Counted from the stretch's first letter, positions 47,261-58,326 are shown. The stretch: 64,000 nt of DNA from Excoecaria cochinchinensis (GCA_947683425.1 CANTUQ010000055.1:9709501-9773500), one strand, 5' to 3'. Program-made: numbers and translations. Notes: generated by a model from the letters alone, not told the origin.

Positions 47261-47826
47261 TTACTTAAACAAAAGCTTACAAAGTAACTTACCGGAAGAA
47301 CCTGCGGTCTCCTTCGAATCCTTGCTAGATGCTACAAATTCTGAAGACACTCGAGAAAATCTGAGCAAATCCTCCACATCTTTTCTAGCTTGCCCAGCTA
47401 GACTCTCATTCCTCTTCTTAGGACAATCTGCAATCCGGTCCTGAAACAAGCACCTAAAAGCTTCCTACACGGACCACGATGTCGTTTCTGGCAATGCTGA
47501 CATACTGACGGTACCCACTTCTTACACTTATTCCCATGTTGCTTCTGAAATTGTTGACACGCTGAAGGTTCTCGAACCCTCTTTCCTGCTGACACCTCAC
47601 TAACCGATCCTTTTCTCTTCTGAGGAACATGCTGAACAAAATCTTGAGAAACACGAGGAGCAGTCAATCTATCCAAAATCCGAATCAATCCTTGTACAAG
47701 AGCCCTATCCTCAGAAACACGACCAGAATCTTCAACTGGAAGACGCTCAGGAACATCCTGATCAGCACTAACTCGATTCACACTTTCTGTTGTCTCGCCC
47801 ACATTCTCACTAGGATCAGACTCCAT
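47261..47826 (-). pseudogene. Element C: truncated gag
   Basis: ATG at 47826 (MESDPSENVGETTESVNRVS) opens 142 codons related to A's gag N-terminus (RILDRLTAPRVSQ against RVLERVTAPRAPM). A direct jump leads to the zinc-knuckle region; the capsid-like core is absent. The first knuckle is intact (CQHCQKRHRGPC). The second is broken by a frameshift after GACFR; the other frame, 47261-47449, continues RIADCPKKRNESLAGQARKD and a Ser/Lys-rich tail. With no capsid core the product could at most bind nucleic acid. It fills most of the element's interior. Confidence 0.75.
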
Positions 47827-47932
47827 CTAGACATGACACAAAACAAGACGCATCTGCATTAGGCCACGACACAAAACTGACTCTCATGCAAAGACTCAAC
47901 ACATAACAAACAACACACCCAGAACCATCAAA

Positions 47933-47948
47933 CCTGGCTCTGATACCA
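47933..47948 (-). promoter_or_regulatory. Primer-binding site of element C (tRNA-iMet)
   Basis: The minus strand reads TGGTATCAGAGCCAGG, 5 bp after the LTR end TGTTACA. This is the consensus plant initiator-Met primer site. Confidence 0.93.
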
Positions 47949-49325
47949 CTAACTGTAACACCCCCATCGCCGTCCCCGTTGGAAGGACGCCGACGGACGT
48001 GCTACACGACGCTCACATATACAGATATACACATGCACAATGCGGAAGCATACATTCATACATAACATACATACGAAAATACGGATTAATTAAAAACTTA
48101 CCTTGACTTACCTTACGGTACAGACTGGACATGCAATAACTCACGCACACGCAGGCACTAAGCAAAAGCATACACAACGGCATACAGATGACCATTCAAC
48201 GGAAGCATAATCGAAATAATAAAACAAAGGAATAACTAAACATAAGGACATACTAACTATTACATTCCCAAAAGAAAACTCAAGAACGAAACATAATAAT
48301 TACATATACAATACTACAGAATACAAAAGCTGAAATACAGAAGCTGAACAAAATACAGAACTTCTAACTCCTACATGGCCGACCTTGCAGAAGCGCGACT
48401 CGAACAGAACCAAACCTGCCACCTGCACGGAAAGGAAATCCGTGCTAAGCGATAAACGCTTAGTGGGGAGAACACACAAGAGTATGGACGGCCATTCACA
48501 ATGGTCGCCAAGGCATAACACATTCAAATGGCAAATGCGGATATTCATAGCATATGAATAATCAGGCTGCACAATAAAGGCATTCAATCGATAACTCACA
48601 AACAGACCATAAACTCATGTCCAGGATATACCAATACAGACATCATACAATATACGATACCAATATCATCATGACGAACTACATACTATAACTCATGCAT
48701 AAACCTACATGGGTATCGAATGATAGCATCTTACCATGCGGAGTCACAAAAGCTATACACATGCAATAGACATAACTAAGTACCCATGCATGAACTGACA
48801 ATCAAACCATCATGTTAAGCATGCTAGTTAACCAATATACTTAAACATGTCAAACATATACACTAGTCAAATACCCAAGAGATAACATTTAGAGCATCAC
48901 AATACCGCTGCGCAACTCTATATATACCAAGCATCATGCAGAAACATTCTGATAACGGATACTGAAGGCATAACCACTTAGTATTACATTTATATCATCA
49001 TCATGCAGAGAGTACAGTAATCATCATATACTTACCATCACAGCTGCTTCGGTTCACAAGCTAATATATTAACAAAACATGTTTAAGTCACATACATACA
49101 TTCTCTAGTCGCATCATAATCAAAGCATTCAGAAACTTTTAACAAATCACATGACGAGTACGGATAATCATGTTAGATATAAAGTCATGCTAATTTAAAC
49201 AGACATACATTCTGAAGCCCATAATCACATTCATATACTCATAAACTGATTCCTGAGATCTTTATCATAATCAAACGGATATCACATTCATATAATTATT
49301 TCAAAGTAATACAACCCAGTAAAGC

Positions 49326-49638
49326 ACCTGCTGACTCACAATAGTGGATAACGAGTGTACTGAACTGATTAGTACCTTACGGGTACAAGTCGACTGAAGG
49401 TACCTTACGGGTACGAATCAAAAACCATTTTATTTATCACAAAAGCATTTTACTGATGGGGGATCTTAACCCGATCCAAATACATTAAAAAGGATCACGA
49501 GGATCCGTACTGATGGGGGGGTTCGCGAGGAACCATACGGGGGACCTGATCAGGGTCCAATACGTTCAAAGGGCGCTGCAGCTACTGAAAGACTCTATTA
49601 GGCATGCCTAACTATCCACTAGACTGACTCTCGCAGGT
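49326..49638. other. Hairpin ladder in C's 5' LTR
   Basis: Same as 44489-44801 with all stems intact. Confidence 0.85.
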
Positions 49639-50506
49639 CATGCATAAAACAATTCACACTTCGAATCGCATAACGCATAATTACATATATACATCATGCA
49701 TAAGCCAGAGTACAATAGACATATACATATGCTCATAAAGTTGATCATATCTCATACAATTCTGCATTGCAAAACATATTACAGTCCATACACTTTAACA
49801 TTAAACAGTATTCTAAAGCATGCCAAGAATTAGATAAAGAAGCACTACCATACCAATAATTAGCAATACAAAATCTTAATCATACATTAGGTGCAGATAC
49901 TAAGCATAAATCATGCATAGTCCAAATTACATCTCAACATAACACATTGAGTTCCAAGGCTAAAGCATAACCATGCATTCAGACATTTACCATATTATTC
50001 ATATAAATATAGCATAACATATTATCAATCATACCTCATTCAAGTCATATACTGGAGCATGCAATAATTCCATTAATTACATCTAACAATACTCATCAAA
50101 TCAAAGCATGTCAGGAACACATGTGGAGTCATATTATGCCCATGATCAATAACGCATAATCTAAATCATGTAATGATATTATGTATTTCTAATCATGGCA
50201 GATTATTCTTAGAGAGGAATTCAATCAAGGACATGCATAACATACTGCTAATCATAACTGAAATAGGCTAACCAATCAGATGAGCAAAATAAGATAGCAC
50301 ACAATAGAGGAAAAAGCCATAAAAGCCTTTGAAAGTCATTTTGTAATAAATTAGTCACGGGGAACAAATCAGAACAGAAAAGCTATACAGGAGCATATAA
50401 CTGTATGACATAATTTATACAGCAGTGAAGACCCCATACAGAAGAAATAGGAAATTCATTTTGGTTAACACTGGGCAAAAATCGGAAAAAGGAGCTGAAG
50501 AGGGGT

Positions 50507-50927
50507 CGGTCACGACTTGTGACTGACCTCACAAGAGGGTCACGGCGTGACCTAGTGTCACGTCTCGTGACTCTCCTAGAGAATCACGGGACGTGACTCT
50601 ATGTCACGCCTGGCCCTCACAGGAGTCACGCCGTGACTCTATGTCACGTGACGTGACTTCCCTCTCACAGAGAGAGGGGTCACGCCATGCCCTTACCAGA
50701 GTCACGCCGTGACTCTAAGTCACGAGACGTGACTTCCCTCTCACAGAGAGAGGAGTCACGCTTCGCGACTAGAGTCACGCTTCGCCATTCACAAGGGTCA
50801 CGTCGTGACTCTAAGTCACGAGACGTGACTTTCCTCTCACAGAGAGAAGAGTCACGCTTCGCAACTGGGAGTCACGCTGCCCTTCACATGAGTCACGTCG
50901 TGACTCTAAGTCACGCGACGTGACTCG
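50507..50927. repeat. GTCACG...CGTGAC palindrome field in C's 5' LTR
   Basis: Apparently the same length and order as in the 3' LTR, unlike the length change seen between A's two LTRs. Confidence 0.85.
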
Positions 50928-52618
50928 CTTCTCACAGAACTGGAAATTCTACAGAGACGTGATTTTCCATTTCCAGGTTACCCAGAATTCGAAGAACCCG
51001 ATAAAATCATTTTCAATCTAATTCAAAACACATCCAAGCTCATCTTACCTTTCAATCGATGTCCCAAATAGCATAAGCAAGACAATTGCAACTTAATTCA
51101 ACAAGCAAATCATTAAAACCATGCTTAAACACATTTAATCCATTCTAGAGCATAAACCCTAAAAATACAGTAAGTTCAAAACCCAAAGCTCAGTAACTTC
51201 AATTCAATTCCTATCATGCATTACTAACACATCTATTCACTTAGTCATGCATGTACACATTCTAAACCACATCAAATTCCAGAAATTAGACCATACAAAC
51301 ACATTATAAGTCTAGAGAGAAATAGGGCAGAGACATGAACACAGGAGTTCTTCAAACATTGCATGCAATCCAAAACACTCCCAAACCTGGAATCGAAGAT
51401 CCAAAATCAGCTTCAAGATCAGTCCTCTATCCTTTCCTTGCCTTTACTTTGCTTCTTCTTACAGTCCCAAGCTTGCACAAACAAAACCCACAATTATTCT
51501 TCAAACCCTAACTCAATCAAAACCGAAACCAGGAGAAGATGAAGAAGAACAGAACATGCAGGAAATGAAATTCCAACTTACCTCTTCAAGCAAACAAAGC
51601 ACACTCCACCAAGAAACCCAAACATGCACACAACCAAGTAAGGGGAGGCAAAGAACGGGAAAAAAGGAAAAGAAAGAAATCAAAGAGGAGAAGAAGAGAG
51701 AGTAGAAAACGTGATCTGCCCTTCTCTTTCCATCTTTGTCTCTTTTTCTCATTTTCCCATTAATTGTCCACCAACCAAGACACATGGCAGCTCCCAACAG
51801 AACCACAAAATCCACTCAACTTTTCCAAATCAAAAATTGCTCTTTAGTCCTTAGACAAATTACACTTCACTCACTTACACATTCTTTCCTTATAAACTTA
51901 ATTAACTTTTCAATTAGGTCCTTAACACTCCAAATTTCTCAAACACAAGTTACCGAAATTCCCTTCCGATCCCGACTTCACATGCAAATCCCGACTAGGG
52001 CCATTTTGGGGTGTGACAATCTCCTTGCCTTTGGGATAGCGAGGAGTCTCAGCTAAACACAAACATTCAATAATGCAACCCTAAGTTAAACCTAAACTCA
52101 AGGAAAATGAAGATGAAGATAAAACAAATAGAAACTAAGATGAGGAATGCAGTAACTTACCAATAGAAGATGCAAAGAGAGATTAACTCCAACAATTCAA
52201 GCTTGAATCCACACCACAATTCTTAGAGTAAAGAAAATGAAGAAAAAGAAGAGAAGAAACGTGAGGGGAAGAAAACGTGAATCTGCTATCTTCCCTTCTT
52301 CCTTTCCTTTTTCTTTTTCTTTTCTTTGCCCTAAGTATGTGTCCATTTCCTATTGGTGAAGCTAACCACTCACACCAAACTAACTTGTACTACCTACACC
52401 TAATGCTTACTCAACTAAATACACCCTACCATGGTATGCTCCAATGTACATAAGCAATTCCCAATTAAATCACATACTAATGCCATGTATGCACCCACAT
52501 AATAATAAACCCAAAAACATGCATTTTTACTAAAATACCCTTATGACATGCTGAACACATGCACATGCATGCTCATACAAACAGGCTCATTCTACTAGGG
52601 GGCAAACGGGGTGTGACA

Positions 52619-53045
52619 CTCTCTGGCTACCATCATAGTGTGAAGAGCAGTGTTTCTCTAACTGCAACTTCGATTGTTGAAGTTCCCTTGCTAACCCCCA
52701 TCCGATCCGCAAGGTGCGTAGCACTCTCTGGCTGCCACGTGAACTGTGAGATGTAACACTCTCTGGCTACCATCCCGGTGTGAAGAGCAGTGTTTCTCTA
52801 ACTGCAACTTTGATTGTTGAAGTTCCCTTGCTAACCCCCATCCGATCCGCAAGGTGCGTAGCACTCTCTGGCTGCCGCGTGAACTGTGAGATGTAACACT
52901 CTCTCGCTACCATCCCGGTGTGAAGAGCAGTGTTTCTCTAACTACAACTTCGATTGTTGAAGTTCCCTTGCTAACCCCCATCCGATCCGCAAGGTGCGTA
53001 GCACTCTCTAGCTGCCACGTGAACTGTGAGATATAACACTCTCTG
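52619..53045. repeat. Tandem repeats in T2's 3' UTR, right part (140-bp unit)
   Basis: Continuation of 29420-30001 after element A. Units begin CTAACCCCCATCCGATCCGC at about 52691, 52831 and 52971, and contain GTAACACTCTCTGGCTACCA and GAAGAGCAGTGTTTCTC. Confidence 0.92.
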
Positions 53046-53483
53046 GCCGTAATCTCAATTTTGTAGAGAAGGAAACCTCGCTGGGTTCCCCATTCCAAGA
53101 AGACATGAATCTTAGGCGCCCTTGTTCAGACTTATAATTGATGCTTGTGCTCTGATCGACGTTTCTCTGTACCTGTGTGATAAAAGGTTTTGTTAATTCA
53201 TGTTTGAGTTGTTATCTTTTAACGTGTCCATGAATGGCGTGGTTTTGCTTTATCTACCATGTCATGTTTCGTTTATATTCTTTTCTATTGAGTTGTCATT
53301 CATCATTTTTTTTTATCATTTTTCTTATTGAGCAAATGTGAAAACCTATATTCATCTGTAATATGCATGAATCATAAATAACTGAATAAATGCATGAAAC
53401 TGAAAAAAAAGTTTTTCACTAGAAATATCCATTTTTGTACAATGTATATACAAAGTGAAAATACAAAAGTGACTCCCTGAACA
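53046..53483 (-). other. Non-coding UTR of T2
   Basis: AT-rich spacer between the tandem array and the end of the sense ORF. No gene seen. Confidence 0.5.
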
Positions 53484-55436
53484 TCAGAGAGGTGTGTAGT
53501 CAGAGGGCTCATCAGGGTCCTCGTCATCTGATATGTGCACTGTCCCTGGCGGAGGTGGAGGTGGAGCTGGCTATGCCGGAGGTGGAGGCTGAGCCGTGGA
53601 GGGTCCTGCCTCAGCATCATGGGCCCGTCTGAATCTAATCTGAGCATAGCAATCCAATAAGGGCTGGGTACAAGTCCTCATAACCCCTAAGGTCTCTGAA
53701 ACTGTGCCTCCTAGCTTCTTGAAGGCCTGGCTCATCTGAATGGTCTGCTCGCTGGCGGCCCTCCTCATCTGCTCTAGTCGCTACTCTGTCTGCTCTCTGA
53801 ACTCCCTCATGGTTTGAGACAAGGGTGGGAGGATCCCCTCTATCGCTTGGACCCGGGATCTCAGGGAGTCGAGTGACTCGTCGATCATCTGTAGGGTCAT
53901 ATCAACCCTCTGAGATGCCTGGTCCTGAGACGTCCTCATCTCATGAGTGAGCTGCTGCTTAAGCTCCCTCTAGCCCTGGGCGATCTGCTCTATCAGCCTT
54001 GCCTACTCATCTCTGAAGGCCTCCACGACCTGAGCCTGCTCTCGCGCGGTGTGCTCGATATAACTAGCCTGCTCCTGAACCTACCGCTCTATCCCTCGAG
54101 ACTGCTCCTGAATAGCAGCCTGCTGACGGTCTAACCTCTCGTGTATAGCTTTGTCTCTCTCATCCTGTCGTCGCTCCAAGGCTGTGAACATGGAAGTGAG
54201 GAGCTGGGAGAAGTCAGGCTGTGCTGGCTGCTGCTGTTCTGGCTCTGGCGGCGGGGCTGCGGAGGTGGATGCCCCTGGGTCGCCTCGAAAATATGGGTGA
54301 TACCTCTCGGGGGGCCCATGGGTAGACCTCTGTACCCTAATGCTCGGCGACAGAATAGGAGTCGGCGCTCTGGATGCCGGTGAAGCCGCAAAGAGCTCGT
54401 CCATAGTGAACTCCATGTCGAAATTCGACGGGGTCCTGGGCTGCTCCTGCTGTGGTAGCGGTGGCACAGTCTGAGGCTGAGGCTGGGGAGACTGAGGAGG
54501 CTGCTGCTCCGGCTCGGGCTCTGGCTAAGGAGGCTGCTGCTCCGGGTCTGGACCCAAGGGTGGAAGGGAGAACATAAGCCTGGTCTTGTGGATGGACAGC
54601 ACTCTGTAAGCCTCTGCCTGACCTGATATCTGCGAGATCATCCCCATCTGCACTGCCGCTGCGGCGTCCACATGGATCCCCTCATCCAGGGGTCCTCTCA
54701 GCCTGTCTGTGGCAACACCTAACCCCAAAAGCAACCGAGTGATGACTCCTCCTACTATCACCACTGGTGTCAGTCCTCTGCCAACTCTGACCAAGTTAGC
54801 CAAGATCTCATGGCTAACGTTGAGACGCTGGCTTGCCACCATAGCCCAGAGGCTCCAGATCTCGGCCGCATTAAGCGACCCTGGATTACCAGCTCGACCA
54901 AGGTACGAACTGGATAGCACTCTGTGCAAGTACCGGAGTGCTTGAGACACCAGTACGGTGCTCTTCGCTGTATCATGATCATACAACACTCCTGGTAAGG
55001 CAATGGCCGCCCAGTGGGCGCGTCTCACCGCTCGCTGTGGGATCTCAACCCCCTCCTCTCTGGGAAGCCCCATGGCCTGCGCGAACCTCTACCTGGAAAT
55101 ACTATAATGCTGGCCATCGAACCAGAACTGGACTACCCCTGGCTCTGTGTCCGATCTCTGAAAGCCGCCATAACGTAGGGTGGCCATGACCTGTCGAGTA
55201 GCCTCTTGGAAGGTCTAGAAAGCGGGCTCAAGAAACTCTGTCCATCCGGCGCCCTCAACAAGCATGTTGACCTCCGGGGCCATCCCTAGGGCCTCTAGGA
55301 ACGGACGGGACACGAAGCGGCTAGCCCGAATCTCCACCTGAGCCAGCGCTCTATATCTCTGAGCTGACTCATCGTCCATCCAACCCGGAACCACGACCTC
55401 GGGCTGGGCCTATAGTGCTCTGCGTCTAGGAGGCAT
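53484..55436 (-). pseudogene. T2: sense accessory ORF, ATHILA-ORF1/plant-transposon-protein-like
   Basis: 1953 bp, exactly 651 codons from ATG 55436 (MPPRRRAL) to TGA at 53484, so the frame survives with only in-frame stops. Order: GWMDDESAQRYRALAQVEIR; FLEALGMAPEVNMLVEGAGW; helical core (HDTAKSTVLVSQALRYLHR, SSYLGRAGNPGSLNAAEIWS, GGVITRLLLGLGVATD); Gln/Pro-rich linker; NFDMEFTMDELFAASP; a long coiled-coil-like stretch (ERRQDERDKAIHERLDRQQA and on); and an acidic end HISDDEDPDEPSDYTPL. Stops are mainly TAG where Gln or Arg would be expected. T1 has the same protein. TTTTGCAG/G directly before the ATG suggests a splice acceptor. The core resembles ATHILA ORF1-type proteins; its function is unknown to me. 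Confidence 0.7.
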
Positions 55437-56647
55437 CCTGCAAAAGAAATATTAGATGGTGAAAATTTGACAAAACAGGCATTATTAGGCTTATTTTCTA
55501 GGTGAAAGCCCATTTAGGCTTCACCTGGGCAACAGCGGCCCGAATACGAGGTAAAAACAGATAATAAATGAAAAGGGACGAGCGTCCTGTCAAGGGATGT
55601 TGCCCAGCATGCTTCGCACATATCAAAACAGAGGAAACATGCAATCGGCATGGAAATATTTAAAGCGAATAAAAATGGGCTTTCTACACCCCAAGGTATG
55701 CATTATACACAAAAAAATATATTTAATTTTAGAATAAAAAAGAAAATTTGGGCAGCACCCCGGTAAGGGTGTACCCAACCTCCTGCATGAAAAGGCATCA
55801 AACCAGGCCTCAGGCCTCAACAACAATATACAAATATAATTGGGACGCACCCTGGCAAGAGTGTGCCCCGAACAACACAAAATAATGGCCTCAGGCCTCA
55901 ACGACACAAAATATATGCTAGAAAGCCTATTTCTAAAGCAACAAAGGTATAGAAAAATTCTATTTCTATGTGATCATGAAAAAGTTCAGATTAATTGCAC
56001 TACAAAAAATAAATAAAAAATAAGAAATGAATAAAATAAATAAAAACGGGCAGCACTCTCCCTATATTTTTAAGGCATCTAAAGCATTCTAGCCATTTCT
56101 AAGGCTAAAGGAAGAAGAATGAATGAAGAAATAAATTAAATTAAATAAAAAAGTAGTTATTTTACTTACTTGAAGTCGCGAAAAGCGTAAAAAACTGAAG
56201 AAATATGAATGTCTGAGCGTCCGATGAGTGGAGAACGCGAAAAGATGAAGAAATTGCAAGAAAAATGATAAAAGATGCTTGAAAATGCAGAAAAAAGAAG
56301 AAAAAACCGTTTTGGAGAGGAGAAGTGAAAGTGATAGCGCCGCTGGTCCGTCTATCACTCGCCCTTATATAGAGTTTTGTGACCGATGGGCTGGGCGTTT
56401 GTAGGAGCGACAGACGGGCTGACCGTCTGTCATTCCACATTCCCCAATTAAATGCGCATTTAATGCTTGTGATGAATGCAATGCTGATGTATGCATCTGC
56501 CAAGTGGATTTTTACCGACAGGCAGGCCGTCTCTTGGGAGAGACGGGTAGGCCGTCGGTGACGCTTTTCTATAAATTCTTCCAAAAATTTTGCTCCTTTT
56601 GTGTCTCTTCATTTTCTCCACATCTTGAGCCCTTTATTCTTCTTAGA
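55437..56647. promoter_or_regulatory. T2: divergent promoter region with 5'-UTR intron
   Basis: Minus-strand TATA (CTATATAA, plus 56365-56372) and plus-strand TATA (TATAAAT, 56570-56576) stand about 200 bp apart. The latter is 78 bp before the antisense ORF ATG. Donor CTTCAA/GTAAGTAA at 56169 and acceptor TTTTGCAG/GATG at 55438 on the minus strand define a 732-bp candidate intron in the sense ORF's 5' UTR. Hairpins GACAGACGG-GCTGA-CCGTCTGTC (about 56410) and CCGTCTCT-TGGG-AGAGACGG (about 56527) lie between the TATA boxes. T1 has the same layout. Confidence 0.6.
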
Positions 56648-57950
56648 ATGTCTTCCTCTCTAGTCCAAAGAATGCACCGCATCCTAGATAACAAACATAC
56701 CTAGGAAAAAGGCGCCCTTTCCTCTCTGTGTGGGCTAAACTATCAGCGTCGGGTCAAGGTTGATCAGAACCTTCTTCTGGCGGTGACCCACTTCTGGAAC
56801 CCCCGGTTTCACGTCTTCCGGTTCACTTACCAGGAGCTGTGCCCCCTGCCTAAGGAGTTAGCTGCCATTCTTGGAGCCTGGTTCCCTCCTAGCGTTCTGT
56901 CCTGCGTCCCCCGTTGCGGCCTATTCCAGACTCGGGACATAGCTATGGCCCTCGGCATACCTTCTTCTGAGGCTGTCCGGCTGATTTCTCCGGACTCTTT
57001 CTTTGCTTTGGAGCCATTGATCGAGGCTCTAGATCAGTTCACTGACATTCCCACTTACCGGGTAAGCATCATATTTCTGTTTTGCATGGTGAACTTTCTC
57101 ACTGTTGTTCCAGGGGGTTTGACAGGTGATCCTCGCATGTTCGGAGCTTTGAGCGATTTTCATCGGGGATCATCACCCTTCCCACTTATTCTGGCTGAGA
57201 CCATTCTGGGCTTAGAGGCTGTGAGTTCTGGATCCACCACTACCTTCACCGGCAACCCCTTATTGCTCCAAGTACGTCATTAATTTAAAGGTAGTGCGTC
57301 CCTTATGGATTTTCACACTAGCTTTTCTTAGCGGGAGGTACGTCCTTTCGGATTTTCACACAACCCTGTGCCTTATTTTTGCCTGAAGTAAACCCTACTT
57401 ACTCCAGCGGCTTTTTTTTTTTTAGATCTTGCTGCAAGAGAAATTGAGGATGCTGTCTGAGCCACCTCCTCGGGTTATTCCACAGTATTCACCGAGTCAT
57501 TTCCTTCCGCGTCGACAACTGTGTGAATGTGCCACCGTTGGTGAAGGCATTACCAGATTTGGCGAGCTGTCAGATGACGACATCAGTTTCACATCTGCTT
57601 GGCTCTCACTGTCTCATGTGGTCATTGATGGGCCATCGGGGTGTGTTCCCCTCTGTGGGCTCCGTCAAGCCACCTTCTATATCACTTCTCGATGTATACG
57701 TCAGCTCGGGATGACCCAGGGTGTGGTGAGGGTTCCCTTGTCTTTCCGGGGAGGAGCTCTTTCAGCTGCCTTCGCCTCAAGGTATCATGAGCTGTGGAGC
57801 AAACTACCAGTGAAGACTATTATTTCGAGGTTCGGCGATCATTCCGTGGCTTCTACTAGCGAGTACAAGAAGTGGATCCTTAGTCCAGCATCTGATAACA
57901 GGACACGAGGGCTCAAGCATCTGGCCGGCGAGAGCAGCAGTAGGACTTAG
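56648..57950 (+). pseudogene. T2: antisense DUF7745/plant-mobile-domain-like ORF
   Basis: A plus-strand gene opposite to pol. Exon 1 is 56648-57271 (208 codons) from ATG 56648 (MSSSLVQRMHRILDN). It reads on through THFWNPRFHVFRFTYQELCP, LSCVPRCGLFQTRDIAMALG, FALEPLIEALDQF, LILAETILGLEAV and NPLLLQ. Exon 2 is 57426-57950 (ILLQEKLRMLSEPPPRVIPQ, FLPRRQLCECATVGEGITRF, DGPSGCVPLCGLRQATFYIT, ending GESSSRT). The predicted product is about 382 residues, broken only by one TAG at codon 19. There is no signal peptide or membrane segment. The FWNP...FxFxxxEL signature points to the DUF7745/plant mobile domain group, whose function is not established. This is the best-preserved of three copies (T1, T2, T3). 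Confidence 0.7.
57272..57425 (+). other. Predicted intron of T2's antisense ORF
   Basis: 154 bp, CAA/GTACGT...TTTTTTAG/AT, phase 0. It shares site and internal blocks with the 201-bp intron of T1. Its removal joins LLLQ to ILLQEKL, matching the spacing of T1. Confidence 0.6.
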
Positions 57951-58326
57951 CTCAGCTTAGCTATGTATTATTATTTTTTTTTCAATGCAGAACTGGAAAA
58001 TGACGAAAATGAAAAGAATAATATTCATTCCGTTTCACGAAATTGTGTACACTTCCATTCAATTTCAGCATACATGATCAGTTTTAACATTTACTCAACC
58101 GCGTACGCCCTATTAATACATGAACCAAATTTTAACAGCATCAACTCCTGTTACCAATCGGCCCTCTCGGGTTTTCACGATTGAACATTTTCTCTCGTGC
58201 CTCTAATTTTTGTACAGGATGCCTTTTTTCGATTTTCACCCTGTCGAGGCGCCCAATTTTAGCACGGCTGCCTTTTCCGGTTTTCAACCTATAGGGCATT
58301 TTATTCTCTTCTTTTTATTTTGGTCT
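57951..58326. other. Convergent spacer of T2
   Basis: Non-coding, between the antisense ORF stop and the pol stop. Conserved blocks are shared with T1 and T3 (GCCTCTAATTTTTG, TCGAGGCGCCC). Confidence 0.5.

Larger units (their letters stand above)
43117..52018 (-). mobile_element. Element C: non-autonomous gag-only element with giant LTRs
   Basis: 8902 bp flanked by ATCTC (43112-43116 and 52019-52023), inserted in A's 5' LTR. Two LTRs of exactly 4065 bp (43117-47181 and 47954-52018) enclose only 772 bp holding a perfect tRNA-iMet PBS, a damaged gag and a PPT. It lacks protease, RT, RNase H and integrase, so mobility would need proteins in trans. The design resembles elements called TR-GAG or LARD (few genes, intact ends). 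I saw only about a dozen differences between its LTRs, so it inserted recently. Shared termini, PBS and PPT, and gag similarity suggest an A-like element as helper. Confidence 0.93.
47954..52018 (-). mobile_element. 5' LTR of element C
   Basis: 4065 bp, same length as the 3' LTR. Visible differences are mostly single C/T or A/G changes, for example GACGCGCTAC against GACGTGCTAC near the start. Confidence 0.93.
30002..52618 (-). mobile_element. Element A: chromovirus LTR retrotransposon, near full length, with nested insertions
   Basis: Minus-strand Ty3/gypsy element with both LTRs, PBS, PPT and gag-pol, flanked by CTCTC at 29997-30001 and 52619-52623. Its 5' LTR (high-coordinate side) holds solo LTR B and element C. 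Without them the LTR is about 2468 bp, against 2434 bp for the 3' LTR. The domain order gag-protease-RT-RNase H-integrase-chromodomain places it in the Tekay/Del-like chromoviruses. The two LTRs are highly similar, which points to a fairly recent insertion. One frameshift and one nonsense codon make the present copy non-autonomous. Confidence 0.95.
37151..52618 (-). mobile_element. 5' LTR of element A, split by B and C
   Basis: Three segments of one LTR: 37151-38849, 42943-43116 and 52024-52618 (about 2468 bp). It differs from the 3' LTR mainly by C/T changes and by 20-bp and 17-bp extra pieces in the palindrome field. The hairpin ladder is at 37841-38118 and the palindrome field at 38322-38705. 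Confidence 0.92.

Noticed and set aside
46899..47444. 181-codon ORF across the end of C's 3' LTR and interior
   Set aside because: It runs antisense over the LTR edge, PPT and gag, and the other LTR copy (51736-52056) diverges at the boundary. It is a shadow frame.
57061..57113. A first intron in T2's antisense ORF (GTAAGC...TTCCAG, 52 bp)
   Set aside because: Too short for a normal plant intron, and both T1 and T2 read through it in frame with similar residues.
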